Of a DNA stretch of 64,000 nucleotides, positions 1-9,373 are shown one piece after another. Each line of letters opens with the position of its first letter. Positions within the stretch are counted from its first letter, which is position 1. Made by a program: the position numbers and the translations under genes. This DNA comes from Pedococcus_A sp963730585 (GTDB taxonomy: Bacteria; Actinomycetota; Actinomycetes; Actinomycetales; Dermatophilaceae). The notes beneath the pieces are model-generated. The model saw nothing but the letters and a program-made list of their open reading frames with translations. It made no database searches and was not told the origin of the DNA. The stretch covers positions 62,001 through 126,000 of the forward strand of contig CAVSSL010000010.1 in the NCBI GenBank assembly GCA_963730585.1, read 5' to 3'.

Positions 1-2
1 TC

Positions 3-911
3 GTCACCTTCCCCCACGTCGTCTTCGCCGCCTACATGGTCGGTGGGGCCATGGTCATGGGCGTCGGCCTGTGGCACATGCGCCGGGTCAACGCCGCGGC
101 CGACCAGACGGTGCGCACGGAGGTCGGCATGTGGCGCAAGGCGACTCGCTTCGGTGCCGTGGTCACCCTGGTGGCCGGGCTGGCCGTCGCCGTCACCGGT
201 GACGTGCAGGGCAAGATCATGACCGAGGTCCAACCCATGAAGATGGCTGCGGCCGAGGCGCTCTACGAGTCCTCCGACAGCAACGCCCCCTTCTCGATCT
301 TCACCGTCGGCTCGCTCGACGGCACCGAGGAGAAGTTCTCCGTCACCGTGCCTGGCCTGCTGTCCTTCCTCGCCACCGGCAGCTTCGACGGCAAGGTGCA
401 GGGCATCAACGACCTCAAGGCCGAGTACGCCCAGAAGTACGCCGACAACCCGCTGACGCAGAGCACCACCTACGTGCCCAACATCCCGCTGTCCTACTGG
501 TCGTTCCGCCTCATGATGGGCGTCGGCTTCGCCGCCATGGCAGCCGCGGCCGCCGTGCTGTGGGCGACCCGCCGCGACAAGGTGCCGACCGCCCGCTGGT
601 GGACCTGGCTGATCGTGGCCACGCCGCTGCTGCCCGTCTTCGGCAACAGCTTCGGCTGGATCTTCACCGAGGTCGGCCGCCAGCCGTGGATCGTCTTCGG
701 CCTCATGGCCACCCACACCGGCGTCTCGCCGTCGGTCTCGGCCTGGGAGGTCGTCACCTCGATGGTCGTCTACACGCTGCTCTACGGAGCGCTCGCCGTG
801 GTCGAGGTCAAGCTCTTCCTCCACTACATGCGCGCGGGCGCTCCGCCGCACGAGGAGCCGACGACCCCCAGCGAGCAGGACGAGGACGCCGAGCTGGCGT
901 TCGCGTACTGA
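3..911 (+). CDS. cydA: cytochrome bd oxidase subunit I, 3' part only
   Basis: C-terminal two thirds of CydA, the haem-bearing quinol oxidase subunit of cytochrome bd, a membrane terminal oxidase. The start lies upstream of the window; the frame is already open at base 3. The first residues, FPHVVFAAYMVGGA, match the segment holding the axial histidine of haem b558 (codon 15-17). SYWSFRLMMGVGF carries the likely methionine ligand, and the family motif GRQPW follows GWIFTEV. The Q-loop is short, as in actinobacteria and Bacillus. Several membrane helices follow and the tail is acidic. It lies 52 bp upstream of cydB and begins a cydABDC operon. One octamer CGGCATAC lies in the gap at 937. Confidence 0.95.
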   Translation, partial: VTFPHVVFAAYMVGGAMVMGVGLWHMRRVNAAADQTVRTEVGMWRKATRFGAVVTLVAGLAVAVTGDVQGKIMTEVQPMKMAAAEALYESSDSNAPFSIFTVGSLDGTEEKFSVTVPGLLSFLATGSFDGKVQGINDLKAEYAQKYADNPLTQSTTYVPNIPLSYWSFRLMMGVGFAAMAAAAAVLWATRRDKVPTARWWTWLIVATPLLPVFGNSFGWIFTEVGRQPWIVFGLMATHTGVSPSVSAWEVVTSMVVYTLLYGALAVVEVKLFLHYMRAGAPPHEEPTTPSEQDEDAELAFAY

Positions 912-963
912 GCCTGACGAGCACGACGCGACCACGCGGCATACCGAAAAGGACTGAAAGTCA

Positions 964-2004
964 ATGGACTTCCCCACGATCTGGTTCATCATCATCGGCG
1001 TGCTCTGGACGGGCTACTTCGTCCTCGAGGGCTTCGACTTCGGCGTCGGCATGCTGCTGCCGGTGCTCGGCCGCGGCACCGACGCCGCCGACACCGAGAA
1101 GCGGCGCCGGGTGCTCATCAACACCATCGGCCCGGTCTGGGACGGCAACGAGGTGTGGGTGCTGACCGCCGGCGGCGCCACCTTCGCGGCCTTCCCGCAC
1201 TGGTACGCCACCATGTTCAGCGCGTTCTACCTGCCGCTGCTGCTCATCCTCGTCGCGCTGATCGTCCGCAACCTCGGCTTCGACTACCGCGGCAAGCGCG
1301 ACGACGACCGCTGGCGGGCCAACTGGGACAAGGCGATCGTCATCGGCTCGTTCGTGCCCGCCCTGCTCTGGGGCGTGGCGCTGACCAACCTCGTGAACGG
1401 CCTGCCGATCGACGCCGACAAGGAGTTCACCGGCAACCTCGTCACCCTGCTCAACCCGGTCTCGCTGCTCGGGGGGCTCGTCACGCTCGGCCTGTTCCTC
1501 ACCCACGGCGCGATCTTCACCGCCCTGAAGACCACCGGCCAGATCCGCGAGGACGCCCGCGGCGTGGCGACCAAGGTCGGCGTGGTGACCGCGCTGCTCG
1601 CCGTGACGCTGCTGCTGGTGCTGGGCATCCAGCACGGCGGCGCCTGGTCGTGGCTGACGACCGTGGTCGCGGCGGGGTCGCTGCTGGCGGCGCTGGCGGC
1701 CAACCTGCGCGGGCGTGAGGGCTGGGCCTTCATCGGCACCTTCGTCACGATCGCGATGGCGGTGGCGACCTACTTCCTGCTGCTCTTCCCCAACGTCATG
1801 CCGAGCACGCTCAACGAGGCCTGGTCGCTGACGATCGACAACGCCTCCAGCACCGACTACACGCTGAAGATCATGACCGTGGTCGCGCTGGTGTTCACCC
1901 CCATCGTGCTGCTCTACCAGTCGTGGACCTACTGGGTCTTCCGCAAGCGCATCGGCACCCAGCACATCCCGGCGGCGTCCGAGCCGGTCGCCGTGCACCA
2001 CTGA
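964..2004 (+). CDS. cydB: cytochrome bd oxidase subunit II
   Basis: CydB, the second integral membrane subunit of the bd quinol oxidase, 346 residues, normal length. The N-terminus WTGYFVLEGFDFGVG is the family signature, and WDGNEVWVLTAGGA follows. About eight hydrophobic helices are visible. The ATG is preceded by AAAGGA about 11 bases upstream. The stop TGA (2002-2004) shares its last base with the ATG of cydD, so the two are translationally coupled. It partners CydA. Confidence 0.96.
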   Translation: MDFPTIWFIIIGVLWTGYFVLEGFDFGVGMLLPVLGRGTDAADTEKRRRVLINTIGPVWDGNEVWVLTAGGATFAAFPHWYATMFSAFYLPLLLILVALIVRNLGFDYRGKRDDDRWRANWDKAIVIGSFVPALLWGVALTNLVNGLPIDADKEFTGNLVTLLNPVSLLGGLVTLGLFLTHGAIFTALKTTGQIREDARGVATKVGVVTALLAVTLLLVLGIQHGGAWSWLTTVVAAGSLLAALAANLRGREGWAFIGTFVTIAMAVATYFLLLFPNVMPSTLNEAWSLTIDNASSTDYTLKIMTVVALVFTPIVLLYQSWTYWVFRKRIGTQHIPAASEPVAVHH

Positions 2005-3624
2005 TGCGGCCCTTCGACCCCCAGCTCCTGCGCGCGGCCCCGGCCGCGCGCAGGCCTGTGGTCGCCCTGGCCGTGGTCGGGGTGCTGCAGGGAGTGGCGA
2101 CGATCGCGACCGCCTTCGCGCTCACCGCCGTCGTCGTCGCGGTGGTGGAGGGTATGCCGGTCGGTCGCCCGGGCGCCTGGCTGGCGGGTCTCTTCGTGGT
2201 GCGGGCTGCGCTGTCCTGGACCTCCGAGCGGGTGTCCGCCTGGGCGGGAGCCCGGGTGAGCGCGGCCCTGCGGGAGCGGCTGCTCGGCGCCTGGCTGCGG
2301 GCCGATGCCGACCGGCGGCCCGACCCGGCGCACGCGGTGTCCCTCGCCGCCCAGGGCGCCGGGAGCGTCGAGCCCTACGTCGCCCGCTACCTGCCGGCCC
2401 TCGTCACCGCCGCCGTGGTGCCGCCCTTGGCGATCGTCACGCTGGCGGTCGTCGACTGGCCCAGCGCCCTCATCGTCGTGCTGACCGTGCCCCTGCTGCC
2501 GGTCTTCGCCGCGCTCATCGGCGCCAGCACCCGTGACGCGACGCAGCGCCGGTGGCGCGCCCTGTCTGCGCTGTCGGGCCACTTCCTCGACGTCATGCGC
2601 GGGCTGCCGACGCTGGTGAGCTACGGCCGTGCCGGGCGCCAGGTCGAGACCATCTCGTCGGTCAGCCAGCGGCACCGCCGCACCACCATGGAGACCCTGC
2701 GGCTGGCCTTCCTCAGCTCCGCGGCCCTCGAGCTGCTGGCGACGATCTCCGTGGCGATGGTGGCGGTCACCGTCGGCATCCGCCTGTCACACGGCTCGGT
2801 CGCGCTGGGTACCGGCCTGGTCGCGATCCTGCTGGCCCCGGAGGCCTACTGGCCGATCCGCCGCGTGGGAGCCGAGTTCCACGCTGCCGCCGACGGCGCC
2901 GAGGCACTGGCCGACATCGAGGGGCACCTGACAACCGGTGCCCCAGGCGACCGAGGACGTATGCCGCGCGGCCGGCTCCGCGCCGAAGCCGGCGGCGGTC
3001 ATGGCCTCCGGCCTCTCCTACACGTACCCCGGCACGAGCACGCCTGTGCTGGAGGACGTCTCGCTCACCGCCGGCCCGGGCCTGACCGTCCTCACCGGAC
3101 CGTCCGGCACCGGCAAGACCACCCTGCTCGAGGTGCTCGCCGGCACCCGCACCCCGCAGGCGGGGAGCCTGAGCGTGCCCCGCGCCCACCTGGTCAGCCA
3201 GCGCCCCTTCCTCACCGCCGCCACCGTGCGGGCCAACCTCTCGCTCGGCACGGACGCGGGACAGGACGCGCTGTGGGAGGCGCTGCGCGACGTCGGGCTC
3301 GACGGCGTGGTGGCCGCCATGCCCCACGGCCTCGACACCCGCATCGGCGACGACGGCTTCGGGCTCTCCGCGGGCCAGCGGGCCCGGCTGGTGCTCGCCC
3401 GGGCGATGCTCTCGGACGCCACGGTCGTGCTGCTCGACGAGCCCACCGCCCACCTCGACCCCGAGTCGGCCGAGGTGGCGCACGAGGCCATCCGCTCCCT
3501 GGCCTCGCGGCGCTGCGTCATCGCCGTGAGCCACCGGCCCGAGCTCGTCGCCGCCGCCGACGCCCACGTCCACCTCGAGCACGGCCGGACGATGTCCTCA
3601 CCCAGCGACAGGGAGGCCCCGTGA
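2004..3624 (+). CDS. cydD: ABC transporter CydD, frame broken once
   Basis: CydD half of the heterodimeric CydDC exporter of thiols (glutathione and cysteine in E. coli), needed for assembly of cytochrome bd. Residues up to about 310 (2004 to about 2935) form the membrane domain. The ATPase domain is in the next frame (open from about 2938 to 3624): Walker A GPSGTGKTT, signature LSAGQRARL, Walker B VVLLDEPTAHLD, switch SHRPE. The two parts join as one normal CydD only if one base is removed, or two added, at about 2925-2990, a GC-rich linker containing the octamer GTATGCCG. I read this as one gene with an indel, more likely a sequence error than true loss. The stop overlaps the cydC start as GTGA. 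Confidence 0.85.
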
Positions 3625-5280
3625 ACCAGAGAGACCCAGTCGTGAACCGCACCCACCTCCTGCGCCCCAGCGCCCGCACCACCGTCGCGGGGCTGCTCGG
3701 TGCGGCCGCGCTGTCGGCAGGAGTGGCCCTGACGGCCACCTCCGGCTGGCTCATCGTGCGGGCCAGCGAGCGGCCGATCATCCTGACCCTGCTCACCGCG
3801 ATCGTCGCCGTGCGCACCTTCGGCCTGGCCAGGCCGGTCTTCCGGTACTGGGAGCGGCTCACGTCGCACGACGCCGCCCTCGACGACCTCGCCCAGCGCC
3901 GCACCGACGTCTACGAGCGCCTGGTCCCCCTGACCCCCGCCCGCCTCGGCACGCACGGCCGGGCCGACGTGCTGACCGGAGTGGTCGACGACCTCGAGGA
4001 CGTGGTCGACGCGCAGGTGCGCGTCACCGTGCCCGTGATCGCCACCACGGTGACCGGTGCCCTCACCGCTGCGCTGACCGCGCTGGTCGACCCCCGCGTC
4101 GGGTTGGCGGTCACCGGCCTCCTCGTGGTGGCGGCCCTGACCGCGTGGCTCGCCTGGCGGCTCGAGACCCGTTCGCAGGCCGAGCTGCTCGCCGCGCGGG
4201 CCGAGGTGTCGCGGGTCAGCGAGCTGGTCGCCCAGCACGCCGGGGACCTCCAGGCCATCGGCGCCGAGGCGACCGCGCTGGGCTGGGTGCGCGACGCCCA
4301 CGTCGCGGTCGAGGCCGCCACCCGTCGCCAGAGCCGCGGCCGCGCCCTGGCGCGCGGCCCTGCTGCCGCTCGCGACCGCGGTGGCGACGGTCGTCGTGGC
4401 GGTCGGTGTCGACCCGAGTGCAGTGGGCGCCCCGGTCGCCGCGCTGCTCGTGCTCGCGCCGTTCGCGCTGGCCGACGTGCTGTCGCCGCTCTCCGACGCG
4501 ATGCGCTCCCTCGCCCGAGCGCAGGCGAGCGACCAGCGGCTGACTGCCCTGCTCGACCAAGCCCCCGCCACCGGCCCGACGGGCCACCGCCTGCCGTCGC
4601 CCACGGGCGGCCGCGCGCCTCACCTGCGCCTCGTCGACGTCACCGCGTCGTGGGACGGCGCCCGCACCGCCCTCGCGCCCGTCACCCTCGACCTGCCGCC
4701 GGGCACCAGCCTGGCCGTCACCGGTGCGAACGGCTGTGGCAAGTCGACCCTGCTGGCGGTGCTGGCCCGCCACCTCGACCCCGCCTCCGGGCGCTACGAG
4801 GTGGATGGCGTCGAGGCCCGCGAGCTCGACCTCGACGCGCTGCGGGCCCTCGTCGCCGTGGTCGACGACGAGCCGCACCTCTTCGCCAGCAGCCTGCGCG
4901 AGAACCTGCGGCTCGCCCGCCCCGACGCCACCGACGCCGAGGTCGTGGCGGCGCTCGACGCCGCAGGCCTGGCCCCGTGGCGCCAGGGCCTGGCCGACGG
5001 CCTCGACACCCGGCTCGGCGCCGGCGGCACCGGCGTCAGCGGCGGCGAGCGGGCCCGCCTCGGCATCGCCCGCGCGCTGCTCTCTGGGCGTCCGGTGCTC
5101 CTGCTCGACGAGCCGGTGGCCCACCTCGACCACCCGACCGCCGAGGCCGTGCTGCACGACCTCTTCGCCGCGAGCACGGGCCGCACCGTCGTGGTGGTGA
5201 GCCACCGGCCCGACGGCCTCGACGGGGCGGGGCGCACCCTCGACCTCGGCGCTGCGACACTGGCAGCGGAAGGCAGGTGA
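3621..5280 (+). CDS. cydC: ABC transporter CydC, frame broken once
   Basis: CydC half of the CydDC exporter. The start is GTG at 3621, overlapping the cydD stop. The membrane domain is readable to about 4330 (TATSGWLIVRAS, FRYWERLTSHDAAL). The frame then moves by one base inside the run GCCGCGGCCGCG at about 4333-4345. The rest continues as WRAALLPLATAVATVVVAV and the ATPase domain: Walker A GANGCGKST, signature VSGGERARL, Walker B VLLLDEPVAHLD. Both halves are full length, so a one-base insertion in the reported sequence is likely. The stop overlaps the next gene as GTGA. Confidence 0.85.
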
Positions 5281-5708
5281 GCGCGGTGCCCACGAAGGCG
5301 ATCAACAAGCTCGGCGACCTCGAGCGCGCGGTCATGGACCAGGTCTGGGCGCTCGGCGAGGCCGGTGCGCCGTCGGTCTCGGTGCGACAGGTGCACGAGG
5401 CCCTGATGCCCAGCCGCGACCTCGCCTACACGACCGTCATGACCGTGATGACCCGCCTGGCCGATGCCGGCCTGCTCATCAAGGAACGGTCCGGACGGGC
5501 CCACCTGTATGCCGCCGCCGGCACCCGTGAGGAGCTCACCGCCAGCAGCATGCTGGGCCAGCTCCAGGGCCTGCCGTCGGCCGACCGGCGCGCCGCCATG
5601 CTGCACTTCCTCGGCGACGCCACGCCTGAGGAGATCGCCGACCTCAAGGCCGCCCTGGCCGAGGTGGAGCAGCGGCACAACGGCTCGAGCGGCAGGGCCG
5701 GGCGCTGA
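5277..5708 (+). CDS. BlaI/MecI/CopY-family transcriptional repressor
   Basis: A 143-residue winged-helix repressor of the BlaI/MecI (Penicillinase_R) family. The helix-turn-helix region is LGDLERAVMDQVWALGE followed by YTTVMTVMTRLADAGLL, and a C-terminal dimerisation helix ends the protein. The start is GTG 5277, overlapping the cydC stop; GTG 5286 is an alternative. The family represses its own operon and is inactivated by proteolysis triggered by a partner membrane metallopeptidase. Such a peptidase is the next gene. The position, coupled behind cydABDC, suggests the pair responds to respiratory or envelope stress; that is inference. Confidence 0.88.
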   Translation: MSAVPTKAINKLGDLERAVMDQVWALGEAGAPSVSVRQVHEALMPSRDLAYTTVMTVMTRLADAGLLIKERSGRAHLYAAAGTREELTASSMLGQLQGLPSADRRAAMLHFLGDATPEEIADLKAALAEVEQRHNGSSGRAGR

Positions 5709-5746
5709 GCCCAGCCGTCGCGACGGTCGCGCTGGCCGCCCTCGCC

Positions 5747-6580
5747 GTGGTGCTCACTGCGCTGGCCCCGCGCCTGATGGCGCGGCAGGAGGTCTTCCGC
5801 CGCGAGCCCCGCGCCGCCCTGATCGGCTGGCAGGCCGTGTCACTGGCGGCGCTGGTCTCCGCGGTCAGCGCGGCACCGCTGGCCGTGCACGTGCTCGCGC
5901 TCGGAGGTGCGGGCTGGGCCTCGTGGGCCGCCGTGCCGGCCCTGGTCTTCAGTGGGCTCGTGCTCGGCCGCCTGCTCTGGTCGGGGCACCTCGTCGGCAC
6001 CCGGTTGCGCGCCGCCCGCCGGGAGCACCGGTTGCTCGTCGACGCCCTCGGTGAGGCCGTCGACGCGGAGGTGCGGGTGCTCGCCCACCCCACGCCGACG
6101 GCATACTGCCTGCCCGGCCTGCGCCGGCGGGTGGTGCTCACCGAGGGGACGCTGCGCACCCTGCCGGCCGACGAGCTCGACGCGGTGATCGCGCATGAGC
6201 GGGCGCACCTGCGCGAGCGCCACGACCTCGTGCTGGAGTTCTTCACGGTGCTGCACCGGTCGGCGCCCGCCCGCCTGCAGGCCCCCGAGGCGCTGCGCGA
6301 GGTGCGGCTGCTCGTCGAGGTGCTCGCCGACCGCGCGGCGCTGCGCACCGCCGGACCGGTGCCGCTGGCCCGCGCGCTGGTGGCCCTCGCCGGGGCGTCG
6401 CACCCCGAGACCGCGCTGGCTGCCACCGCCGACCTCGGGGCGACGAGGGCCCGGATGGCGCTGCTGGCCCAGGACGACGCTCCGCGGTGGCTGGCCCCGG
6501 TCGTCTACGCCTTCGCCGCCGGCGTGCTGGCCGCCCCGCTCGCGCTGCTGGGGCTCGCGCTGGGTTCAATGGGGGCATGA
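5747..6580 (+). CDS. M56-family membrane metallopeptidase (BlaR1-like)
   Basis: Membrane-embedded zinc metallopeptidase. The motif HERAH (in VIAHERAHLRERHDLVLEF) gives the zinc histidines and the catalytic glutamate, with further acidic residues downstream (RLLVEVLADRAAL). There are three or four hydrophobic helices and a hydrophobic C-terminus. It lacks the penicillin-binding sensor domain of true BlaR1, as is usual for actinobacterial versions. GTG 5747 is the first standard start, but the first helix seems to begin upstream in the same frame, where CTG 5705 overlaps the BlaI stop. The true start may therefore be that CTG. It probably cleaves or signals to the neighbouring BlaI repressor. 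Confidence 0.82.
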   Translation: MVLTALAPRLMARQEVFRREPRAALIGWQAVSLAALVSAVSAAPLAVHVLALGGAGWASWAAVPALVFSGLVLGRLLWSGHLVGTRLRAARREHRLLVDALGEAVDAEVRVLAHPTPTAYCLPGLRRRVVLTEGTLRTLPADELDAVIAHERAHLRERHDLVLEFFTVLHRSAPARLQAPEALREVRLLVEVLADRAALRTAGPVPLARALVALAGASHPETALAATADLGATRARMALLAQDDAPRWLAPVVYAFAAGVLAAPLALLGLALGSMGA

Positions 6581-7146
6581 GCACCACCCAGACCGACCGA
6601 CATGCAGCCGACCGTCACGCGCCCGCCCCCTACCGGGTCATCGTCGTCTGCACCGGCAACATCTGCCGTTCGCCGATGGGCGAGTTCATCCTGCGCGAGC
6701 TGTTCGACGAGGCCGGGCTGGGCGACGCGGTGGAGGTCGACTCGGCCGGCACGACGTCGTGGGAGGCGGGCAACCCCGCCGACCGCCGCACCCTCGAGGT
6801 GCTGCGCCGCAACGGCCACGACGACTTCGGCGGCGCCGACCACGTGGCGCGCCAGTTCCAGCACTCGTGGATCGACGGACGCGACCTCATCCTCGCCGCC
6901 GACTCCGGCCATCTCGACGACCTGCGGCGGATGGCCCGCACCGAGGAGCAGCGCTCCCGCATCAGGCTGTTCCGCGAGTTCGACCCCGAAGCGGTGGCGA
7001 CCGGCGAGCTCGACATGGACGACCCCTGGTACGGCGACGGTGCCGCCTTCGACCGGACCTACGCCGAGGTCACCGCTGCCGCGGCCGGAGTGGTCGAGCA
7101 CGTCCGCCAGGAGCTGGCCGCGCGCGACGGCGCGCTGAGGAACTGA
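6577..7146 (+). CDS. low-molecular-weight protein-tyrosine phosphatase
   Basis: Cytoplasmic phosphatase of the LMW-PTP fold, 189 residues. The P-loop VCTGNICRSP carries the nucleophilic cysteine and arginine, and DPWYGD supplies the general acid aspartate. The ATG overlaps the stop of the M56 gene as ATGA, so it is the last gene of the coupled chain that starts at cydA. It has an extra N-terminal segment of about 20 residues rich in histidine and alanine. Its substrate is unknown; in actinobacteria these enzymes act on protein phosphotyrosine or on low-molecular phosphoesters. Confidence 0.9.
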   Translation: MSTTQTDRHAADRHAPAPYRVIVVCTGNICRSPMGEFILRELFDEAGLGDAVEVDSAGTTSWEAGNPADRRTLEVLRRNGHDDFGGADHVARQFQHSWIDGRDLILAADSGHLDDLRRMARTEEQRSRIRLFREFDPEAVATGELDMDDPWYGDGAAFDRTYAEVTAAAAGVVEHVRQELAARDGALRN

Positions 7147-7221
7147 CGCGGCCGCACGGCATACCCGCTCCTCGATGGACGCCTGACCGGCGCGCTCGAG
7201 GGGTCTGGGAGGATGAGGGCC

Positions 7222-8633
7222 ATGGCCTCGCTTGCTGACGCGACTCCCCCCTTCGCCCTCGGCGCCCTCGACGGCCGCTACCGCAGCGCCGTCGCCCCGC
7301 TCGTCGACCACCTCTCCGAGCCGGCGCTCAACCGCGAGCGCGTGCGGGTCGAGGTCGAGTGGCTGATCCACCTCACGACGCAGCAGGTCGTGCCCGGGGT
7401 GCGCGCCCTCACCGACGACGAGCAGAAGGCCCTGCGCGCGGTCGTCGAGGAGTTCGGCCCCGAGCAGGTCGCCGAGATGGGCGACATCGAGCGGGTCACC
7501 CAGCACGACGTCAAGGCCGTCGAGTACTTCCTCAAGCGCCGGCTCACCGAGATCGCCCCGGCTCCGGAGGACAAGGGCCTGGCCGAGCTGATCCACTTCT
7601 GCTGCACGTCCGAGGACATCAACAACCTCTCCTACGCCCTCATGGTCAAGGGCGCGGTCGAGCAGGTCTGGCTGCCCAAGGCCACCGCGCTCGTCGAGGC
7701 GGTCGCCACCATGGCGTCGGATCTCCGCGAGGTGCCGCTGCTGGCCCACACCCACGGCCAGCCGGCCACCCCCACCACCATGGGCAAGGAGCTCGCCGTG
7801 CTCGCCCACCGGCTCCAGCGCCAGCTGCGGCGCATCGAGGCGGCGGAGTACCTCGGCAAGCTCAACGGCGCGACCGGCACCTTCGGCGCCCACCTGGCCG
7901 CCGTGCCCGAGGCCGACTGGCCCTCGATCAGCCAGTCCTTCGTCGAGGGCCTGGGCCTGACGTGGAACCCGCTCACCACCCAGATCGAGAGCCACGACTG
8001 GCAGGCCGAGCTCTACGCCGACGTCGCGCGCTTCAACCGGGTGCTGCACAACCTCTGCACCGACGTGTGGACCTACATCTCGATGGGCTACTTCGCGCAG
8101 GTGCGCGGCCAGGGCACCGTGGGGTCGAGCACCATGCCGCACAAGGTCAACCCCATCCGCTTCGAGAACGCCGAGGCCAACCTCGAGGTCTCCAACGCCC
8201 TGCTCGACGTGCTCGGCTCGACCCTGGTGACCAGTCGCGGCTGCAGCGCGACCTCACCGACTCCTCGATGCAGCGCAACATCGGCACCGCCTTCGGCCAC
8301 TCGCTGCTCGCGCTCGACAACGTCATGCGCGGCCTGGCCGGTCTCGACGCCGTGCCCGCTGCGATGGCCGCCGACCTCGACGCCAACTGGGAGGTGCTCG
8401 GTGAGCCGGTGCAGTCGGCCATGCGGGCGCTCGGCGCCCAGGGCGTGCCCGGGATGGACGAGCCCTACGAGCGGCTCAAGGAGCTGACCCGCGGCCGCCG
8501 CATCACCGGCGACGACCTGCGCGAGTTCATCGCCGGCCTCGGGCTGCCCGACGACGTGGCCGCCCGCCTGTCCGCGATGACGCCGGCCACCTACATCGGC
8601 GCCGCGCCCCAGCTCGTCGACTACCTGGACTGA
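7222..8633 (+). CDS. purB: adenylosuccinate lyase, frame broken once
   Basis: PurB, which splits adenylosuccinate and SAICAR in purine synthesis; cytoplasmic tetramer of the fumarase superfamily. Visible motifs are HTHGQPATPTTMGKE and the signature GSSTMPHKVNP. The frame is correct to TLVTSR (about 8234). It then shifts and resumes as LQRDLTDSSMQRNIG and runs to the normal C-terminus at 8633. Deleting a duplicated CG at 8235-8239 restores TSRLQRDLTDS exactly as in the family, so this is a 2-bp insertion. As purB is normally essential, a sequence error is likely. ATG 7222 is preferred over ATG 7213. An octamer lies in the upstream gap at 7157. Confidence 0.93.
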
Positions 8634-8650
8634 CGCTCCACGCCGACGCA

Positions 8651-8691
8651 GGCGAGGTATGCCGCGGGCTCACCGCCGCGGCTACCTCGCC
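8651..8691. terminator. hairpin between convergent purB and DinB gene
   Basis: Arms GGCGAGGTATGCCGCGG (8651-8667) and CCGCGGCTACCTCGCC (8676-8691) pair over 16 bp with one bulged base and an 8-nt loop. The right arm runs into the stop codon of the minus-strand DinB gene. It probably terminates from both sides. The left arm holds the octamer GTATGCCG, and the bulged T is the base that completes it. Confidence 0.7.
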
Positions 8692-9272
8692 TCCGCGGCC
8701 CGCGCAGCCGCCTCGACCTGTGCCCGGTAGTCGGACCACCACTGCTCGTCGTGGGCGGGAAGGTTGTGCTGTCGGAGCGCATCCCCACCGAACCGTCGAG
8801 CTGCTCGCGCAGGATGTCGGCGTGTCCGGCGTGGCGAGCTGGTCTCGGCGAGCACGTGGACCATGACGGCGTGCAAGGTCACGTCCGGCTGCGACCACCA
8901 CGGCACGTGTCCGGAGGCGTCGAGGTCGAGCTCAGAGATCGTGGCGTCGGCGTGAGCGATCGCGGCGCGGTAGGTGCCGAGGATGTCGCTGCGGCTCTCC
9001 GACGCGGTGGCCCACAGGTCGACGCCCTCGGGCTGGTCGTCGTCCCACCAGGGAAGGTGTGGTTCGAAGGGGCGGGCGAAGACCTGTCCGAAGTACGACG
9101 CCTCACCGACCGCCAAGTGCTTGACCAGGCCCAGCAGGTTCGTGCCCGTCGGCGTGAGCGGCCTGCGGATGTCGTACTCCGACAGCCCCTCGACCTTCCA
9201 CATCACCGCCTCGCGGGCGTTCATGAGGTACCGGTGCAACTGCTCCTTGTGCCCGCTGCTCATGCGGGCCAT
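8682..9272 (-). CDS. DinB-family protein, two compensating frameshifts
   Basis: DinB/YfiT four-helix metalloprotein, of which actinobacterial members include mycothiol S-transferases. The N-terminus (LHRYLMNAREAVMWKVEGLS, LLGLVKHLAVGEASYFG) and the C-terminus (LPAHDEQWWSDYRAQVEAA) are normal. Between them, after VMVHVLAET, the frame reads an arginine-rich stretch. In the adjacent frame the same bases read RHAGHADILREQLDG, the expected helix carrying metal histidines. One extra base near 8835-8842 and one missing base near 8766-8770 explain this. As given, the product would lack the conserved middle helix. The start is ATG 9272 or 9263. Confidence 0.82.
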   Translation of the reverse strand: MARMSSGHKEQLHRYLMNAREAVMWKVEGLSEYDIRRPLTPTGTNLLGLVKHLAVGEASYFGQVFARPFEPHLPWWDDDQPEGVDLWATASESRSDILGTYRAAIAHADATISELDLDASGHVPWWSQPDVTLHAVMVHVLAETSSPRRTRRHPARAARRFGGDALRQHNLPAHDEQWWSDYRAQVEAAARAAEAR

Positions 9273-9326
9273 CTTGCCCTGCCCGCACCTCGGAAAACGA
9301 CCGCATGGACGGCCGGCTCAGCACAG

Positions 9327-9353
9327 GTTGCTGCCGCGGGGGTATGCAGCAAC
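9327..9353 (-). terminator. hairpin downstream of the cyclase gene
   Basis: Perfect 8-bp inverted repeat GTTGCTGC / GCAGCAAC with an 11-nt loop, between the stop of the minus-strand adenylate cyclase gene (9374) and the start of the DinB gene. No T-run follows. A further copy of GGTTGCTGC lies at about 9384, at the 3' end of the cyclase gene. It could be a weak terminator or an RNA-processing site. Confidence 0.4.
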
Positions 9354-9373
9354 GTGGGTCGTCGGCAGCACCA

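Noticed and set aside
1923..5708. 1261-codon open frame spanning cydD to blaI
   Set aside because: It only reads through because of the two frame breaks; the central parts are arginine/proline-rich and out of frame with the ATPase domains.
9341..9350. GGTATGCAGC as another octamer copy
   Set aside because: It lacks the CCG end; it is part of a separate hairpin.
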